Below are positions 6,367-9,176 of a stretch of DNA of 9,176 nucleotides, in pieces. Positions within the stretch are counted from its first letter, which is position 1, and each line of letters opens with the position of its first letter. A model generated the notes under the pieces. It did not search any database, was not told the DNA's origin, and was given only the letters and a program-made list of their open reading frames with translations. The stretch comes from Nitrosomonadaceae bacterium (GTDB lineage Bacteria; Pseudomonadota; Gammaproteobacteria; Burkholderiales; Usitatibacteraceae): contig JAJTHU010000325.1 in assembly GCA_021300055.1 (NCBI GenBank), positions 1 to 9,176 of the forward strand, given 5' to 3'. Both the position numbers and the translations under genes were made by a program.

Positions 6367-7275
6367 ATGGCTGTTGTGGGATTTGTCGGATTGGGCAGCA
6401 TGGGTGGCGAAATGGTGCGCCATCTGATTAAGGCAGGCCACCAGTTACAGGTTTATGCGCGGCGCGCAGACGTGCTGCCGCCGTTTGTCGAGCTCGGTGC
6501 AAAGCCATGCGCGCACGCAGCCGATGTGGCGCGCGGCGCGGACTTTGTTTTTCTAAACGTCACGACGGCCGATGATGTGGCGTCACTCCTATTCGGTGAC
6601 GGTAACACTGAAGGCGTCGAATCGAGCGCAGCGGCAGGCACGATCATCTGCGACTTCTCCACCATCGCCGCATCGGCTGCGCGCGAGTTTGCCAAACGCC
6701 TCGCCGCGCGAGGCATCACGTACATGGATTGCCCGGTTTCGGGCGGCCCGATTGGCGCGAAGGCCGCAACGCTGTCCATCATGGTGGGCGGTGACGATGC
6801 GTCGCTTGCGAAGGTGCGCCCGCTGCTGGAAAAAATCGGCGCGGCGATTTTTCACATGGGGCCGATTGGCAATGGCCAAGTTACCAAGGCGTGCAATCAG
6901 ATCGTACAAGTCGTCAACATCCAAGGTATCGCCGAAGCGCTACTCTTCGCGCGCGCCAATGGCGTTGACCCCGCCGGTGTTGTTGATGCGTTGATGGCAG
7001 GCTATGCAGGCTCCAAGATGCTTGGCCTGATGGGGCCGAAGATGGCGCAGCGCGATTTCGCCGCAGGCATTGAGGCGCGTTTGCACCACAAGGATTTCGT
7101 CATGATTGCCGACATGGTGAATGCGCAAGCGCTCCCCATGCCGGGGACAGAGTTGGTCCTGGCGCAGCTCAACAAACTCATGGAACAAGGGTGGGGAACG
7201 ATGGACACGTGCAACCTACTGCGCGTGCTCGAGACCACCGCACCACCGAACGCAAATATTCCCCGCGAGGCTTAG
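6367..7275 (+). CDS. NAD(P)-dependent 3-hydroxyisobutyrate dehydrogenase-family reductase
   Basis: This is a soluble beta-hydroxyacid dehydrogenase-family enzyme that would interconvert a 3-hydroxy acid and its semialdehyde or keto form using NAD(P). With the start at 6367 it has 302 residues, normal for the family. The N-terminal Rossmann signature GFVGLGSMG is at 5-13. The substrate-binding segment DCPVSGGPIGAKAATLSIMV is at 121-140, and catalytic Lys174 with Asn177 lies in GQVTKACNQ. His241-Lys242-Asp243 sits in the helical C-terminal domain. ATG 6367 is preferred over ATG 6364 because AGGGG is 6 nt upstream of it rather than 3. Relatives include MmsB, GarR, threonate and sulfolactaldehyde reductases, so the substrate is open. 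It is the first gene of an operon, and the next gene starts 4 nt after its stop. Confidence 0.92.
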   Translation: MAVVGFVGLGSMGGEMVRHLIKAGHQLQVYARRADVLPPFVELGAKPCAHAADVARGADFVFLNVTTADDVASLLFGDGNTEGVESSAAAGTIICDFSTIAASAAREFAKRLAARGITYMDCPVSGGPIGAKAATLSIMVGGDDASLAKVRPLLEKIGAAIFHMGPIGNGQVTKACNQIVQVVNIQGIAEALLFARANGVDPAGVVDALMAGYAGSKMLGLMGPKMAQRDFAAGIEARLHHKDFVMIADMVNAQALPMPGTELVLAQLNKLMEQGWGTMDTCNLLRVLETTAPPNANIPREA

Positions 7276-7279
7276 TGCG

Positions 7280-8629
7280 ATGAACCTTCACGGATTGCTG
7301 CTTCAACGCCAAGCGCAGGGTCAACCCGTACGTGTCGGGCTCATCGGTGCGGGCAAATTCGGTTCGATGTTTTTGTCGCAGGTGCCGCGCACGCCCGGCA
7401 TGCACTTGGTCGGCATCGCGGATCTCAACCCCGCGCGCGCGAAAGAATCGTTGGCGCGCGTCGGCTGGGCGCCCGAGCGCAGCGCGGCAATCAACTTTGA
7501 AGCAGCTGCGAAGAATGGCCAGACGCTCATCACCGACGACGCAATGTCGCTAATCGCCTCGCCGCATATCGATGTGGTCATCGACGCAACCGGACACCCT
7601 GCCGCCGGTATCGCGCACGTGCTGGCTTGTTGCGAGCACCAGAAGCACATCGTGATGGTTAACGTCGAAGCTGATGCGCTCGCCGGTCCGCTACTCGCAC
7701 AGCGCGCACGCGAAGCAGGCATTGTCTATTCGCTTGCATACGGCGACCAACCCGCGTTGATTTGCGAAATGGTCGATTGGGCGCGCGCGGCGGGCTTTCA
7801 GGTGGTTGCGGCAGGTAAGGGCACGAAGTATCTGCCCGCGTATCACGCATCGACGCCCGAAACCGTGTGGGGGCACTACGGCTTCACTCCAGAGATGGTG
7901 GCGGGTGGTGATTTCAACGCGCAGATGTTCAACTCGTTTCTCGATGGCACCAAGAGCGCGATTGAGATGACCGCCGTTGCCAATGCCACCGGACTCACGC
8001 CCGCGCCGTCTGGCCTCGAGTTTCCGCCGTGCGGCGTAGACGACCTCGCCACCGTGTTGCGCCCGCGAAATGAAGGTGGCGTGTTGCACCATCGCGGCCA
8101 AGTCGAAGTGATCTCTTCACTGAACCGTGATGGCAGCCCCGTGTTCCGCGACTTGCGCTGGGGCGTGTACGTTACGTTTTCGGCCGACTCGGAATACGTG
8201 CGGCGTTGCTTTAAGGAATACGGTCTGGTTACCGACGCATCAGGTGAATACTCGTCGATGTACAAGCCATTCCATCTGATCGGCCTTGAGCTCGGCATCA
8301 GCGTGGCGAGCGTGGCGTTGCGCCGAGAGGCAACGGGCGCCGCTACAGCGTGGCACGGCGACTGCGTTGCGGCGGCCAAGCGCGATTTGAAGGCGGGTGA
8401 AATGCTCGACGGTGAAGGTGGCTTTACGGTTTACGGTGGGTTGCTCACCGCTAAAGACTCGTTGGCACAAGGCGCATTACCCATCGGCCTCGCGCATCGC
8501 GTCAAGCTGCTGCGGGATGTGCCAGCAGGCGCGGTCGTGCGCTGGGCCGATGTGGACATTGATGCACGCGCGCCCGCGGCTCAGTTCCGCCGCGAGATGG
8601 AAACGCAGTTCGCGAAAGACCACCTGTGA
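7280..8629 (+). CDS. COG4091-type NAD(P) oxidoreductase with C-terminal SAF domain
   Basis: This is a 449-residue protein with an N-terminal Rossmann fold resembling homoserine dehydrogenase: VGLIGAGKFG (19-28), acidic IADLN (46-50), DVVIDATGHP (98-107) and VNVEADALAGPLLA (127-140). A catalytic-like middle region follows (about 150-340), including GKGTKYLPAYHAS (179-191) and the GDFNAQMFNSFLDGTKSAIEM segment (210-230). A C-terminal SAF-like domain spans about 358-430 (AAKRDLKAGEMLDGEGGFTVYGG). Databases variously call such proteins predicted homoserine dehydrogenase, oxidoreductase or, through the SAF domain, FlgA-like. The last name is misleading. The substrate is not established. The ATG at 7280 is chosen because GAGG lies 9 nt upstream and the Rossmann fold begins 18 residues later. 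An in-frame upstream extension would overlap the reductase and looks non-coding. It is translationally coupled to both neighbours. Confidence 0.88.
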   Translation: MNLHGLLLQRQAQGQPVRVGLIGAGKFGSMFLSQVPRTPGMHLVGIADLNPARAKESLARVGWAPERSAAINFEAAAKNGQTLITDDAMSLIASPHIDVVIDATGHPAAGIAHVLACCEHQKHIVMVNVEADALAGPLLAQRAREAGIVYSLAYGDQPALICEMVDWARAAGFQVVAAGKGTKYLPAYHASTPETVWGHYGFTPEMVAGGDFNAQMFNSFLDGTKSAIEMTAVANATGLTPAPSGLEFPPCGVDDLATVLRPRNEGGVLHHRGQVEVISSLNRDGSPVFRDLRWGVYVTFSADSEYVRRCFKEYGLVTDASGEYSSMYKPFHLIGLELGISVASVALRREATGAATAWHGDCVAAAKRDLKAGEMLDGEGGFTVYGGLLTAKDSLAQGALPIGLAHRVKLLRDVPAGAVVRWADVDIDARAPAAQFRREMETQFAKDHL

Positions 8630-9176
8630 AGCCACCAGCAAAGCCACCACCCAAGCGCCCCTCCAAGTCAACACAGTTAGCCCACGCCGCACGCGCCGCG
8701 AGTGAGAGCCCACGCACGGTGAACTTGCCTACCGACCGCGCCTCGACGGTGTTGTTCGACAGCCTCGCGCACATGGACGCCGAACAGCAGCGATTCAATC
8801 GCGATGAACAAGTGCCGACGTATGGCATTTTCAATATGCCGCAAGCAGTAGCATTGGAAAACGCCGTTGCCGAGCTCGAGGGCGGCTATCGTGCAATGAG
8901 TTTTCCGAGCGGCATGGCGGCAGTGAGCGGCGCTATCTTGAGCTGTGTGAGCTCAGGGGATCATCTGCTGATGACTGATGCTTGCTATGACCCGGCGCGA
9001 CATTTCTGTGATCGGGTGTTGTCACGCTTTGGTGTCGAGACGACGTACTACGATCCCACTATCGGCGCTGACATCGCGAGCCTTATGCGTTCGAACACGA
9101 GGGCTGTGTATCTTGAGAGCCCAAGTTCGATTACCTTCGAAGTGCAAGACATTCCAGCGATTGCGCAAGTGGCGCA
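8626..9176 (+). CDS. metC: Cystathionine beta-lyase family PLP enzyme, 5' part only
   Basis: The GTG start at 8626 overlaps the preceding TGA by four bases (GTGA), so translation is probably coupled. The window ends after 183 codons; the PLP-binding lysine is beyond the edge. Residues 34-44 (LPTDRASTVLF), 83-100 (LEGGYRAMSFPSGMAAV), 111-121 (GDHLLMTDACY) and 135-150 (FGVETTYYDPTIGADI) closely follow E. coli-type cystathionine beta-lyase. So do 158-177 (TRAVYLESPSSITFEVQDIP). The normal reaction splits cystathionine to homocysteine, pyruvate and ammonia. A Lys/Pro-rich leader of about 15 residues precedes the family core. Two conserved spots differ: NLPTDRAST where NPPVYRAST is usual, and YGIFNMPQ (66-73) where YGxxGTPT is usual. 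It may therefore be a divergent paralogue with another substrate. Confidence 0.85.
   Translation, partial: MKPPAKPPPKRPSKSTQLAHAARAASESPRTVNLPTDRASTVLFDSLAHMDAEQQRFNRDEQVPTYGIFNMPQAVALENAVAELEGGYRAMSFPSGMAAVSGAILSCVSSGDHLLMTDACYDPARHFCDRVLSRFGVETTYYDPTIGADIASLMRSNTRAVYLESPSSITFEVQDIPAIAQVA

Noticed and set aside
7121..7279. N-terminal extension of the COG4091 protein overlapping the reductase
   Set aside because: The 53 extra residues are Trp/Ser/Arg-rich shadow sequence of the reductase frame. The ATG at 7280 has its own GAGG site and leads straight into the Rossmann fold.

Overview
The window looks like chromosomal DNA from a betaproteobacterium, most likely Burkholderiales. The evidence is a moderately high GC content and protein families that closely resemble Burkholderiales versions: a DUF6356 membrane protein, the SSQTGSGKT-type DEAD-box helicase, a YbcJ-like S4 protein and a proteobacterial-type cystathionine beta-lyase. 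The assignment rests on recalled family resemblance, not on a search. No mobile elements, CRISPR arrays, tRNAs or rRNAs are visible.

Left part (1-4038). A strong intrinsic terminator sits at 52-87 and could serve transcription from both sides. On the minus strand there is a large lipoprotein zinc metalloprotease of the DUF5118/DUF5117/DUF4953 type (138-3050). Upstream of it, also on the minus strand, is an Lrp/AsnC regulator with a TTG start (3172-3645). A small DUF6356 membrane protein (3772-4038) is read divergently from the regulator. The 126-bp divergent gap holds a dyad (3691-3716) over the predicted regulator promoter, a plausible autoregulatory operator.

Middle part (4039-6222). A 454-bp stretch without a convincing gene precedes a DEAD-box RNA helicase (4493-5950). 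It contains several inverted repeats and is best read as promoter plus a long structured leader. A small S4-domain RNA-binding protein (5983-6222, minus) converges on the helicase with only 32 bp between them.

Right part (6330-9176). A compact plus-strand operon starts at 6367 with a 3-hydroxyisobutyrate dehydrogenase-family reductase. It continues after 4 nt with a COG4091-type Rossmann/SAF oxidoreductase, and then, through a 4-nt GTGA overlap, with a cystathionine beta-lyase-family PLP enzyme cut off by the window end. An exact 8-bp dyad (6336-6362) lies between a TACAAT -10 box and the first start codon. The pairing of two dehydrogenases with a C-S lyase-family enzyme that has unusual loops is the most interesting feature here. 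It may be an uncharacterised amino-acid or hydroxy-acid pathway, but its substrate cannot be read from the sequence.
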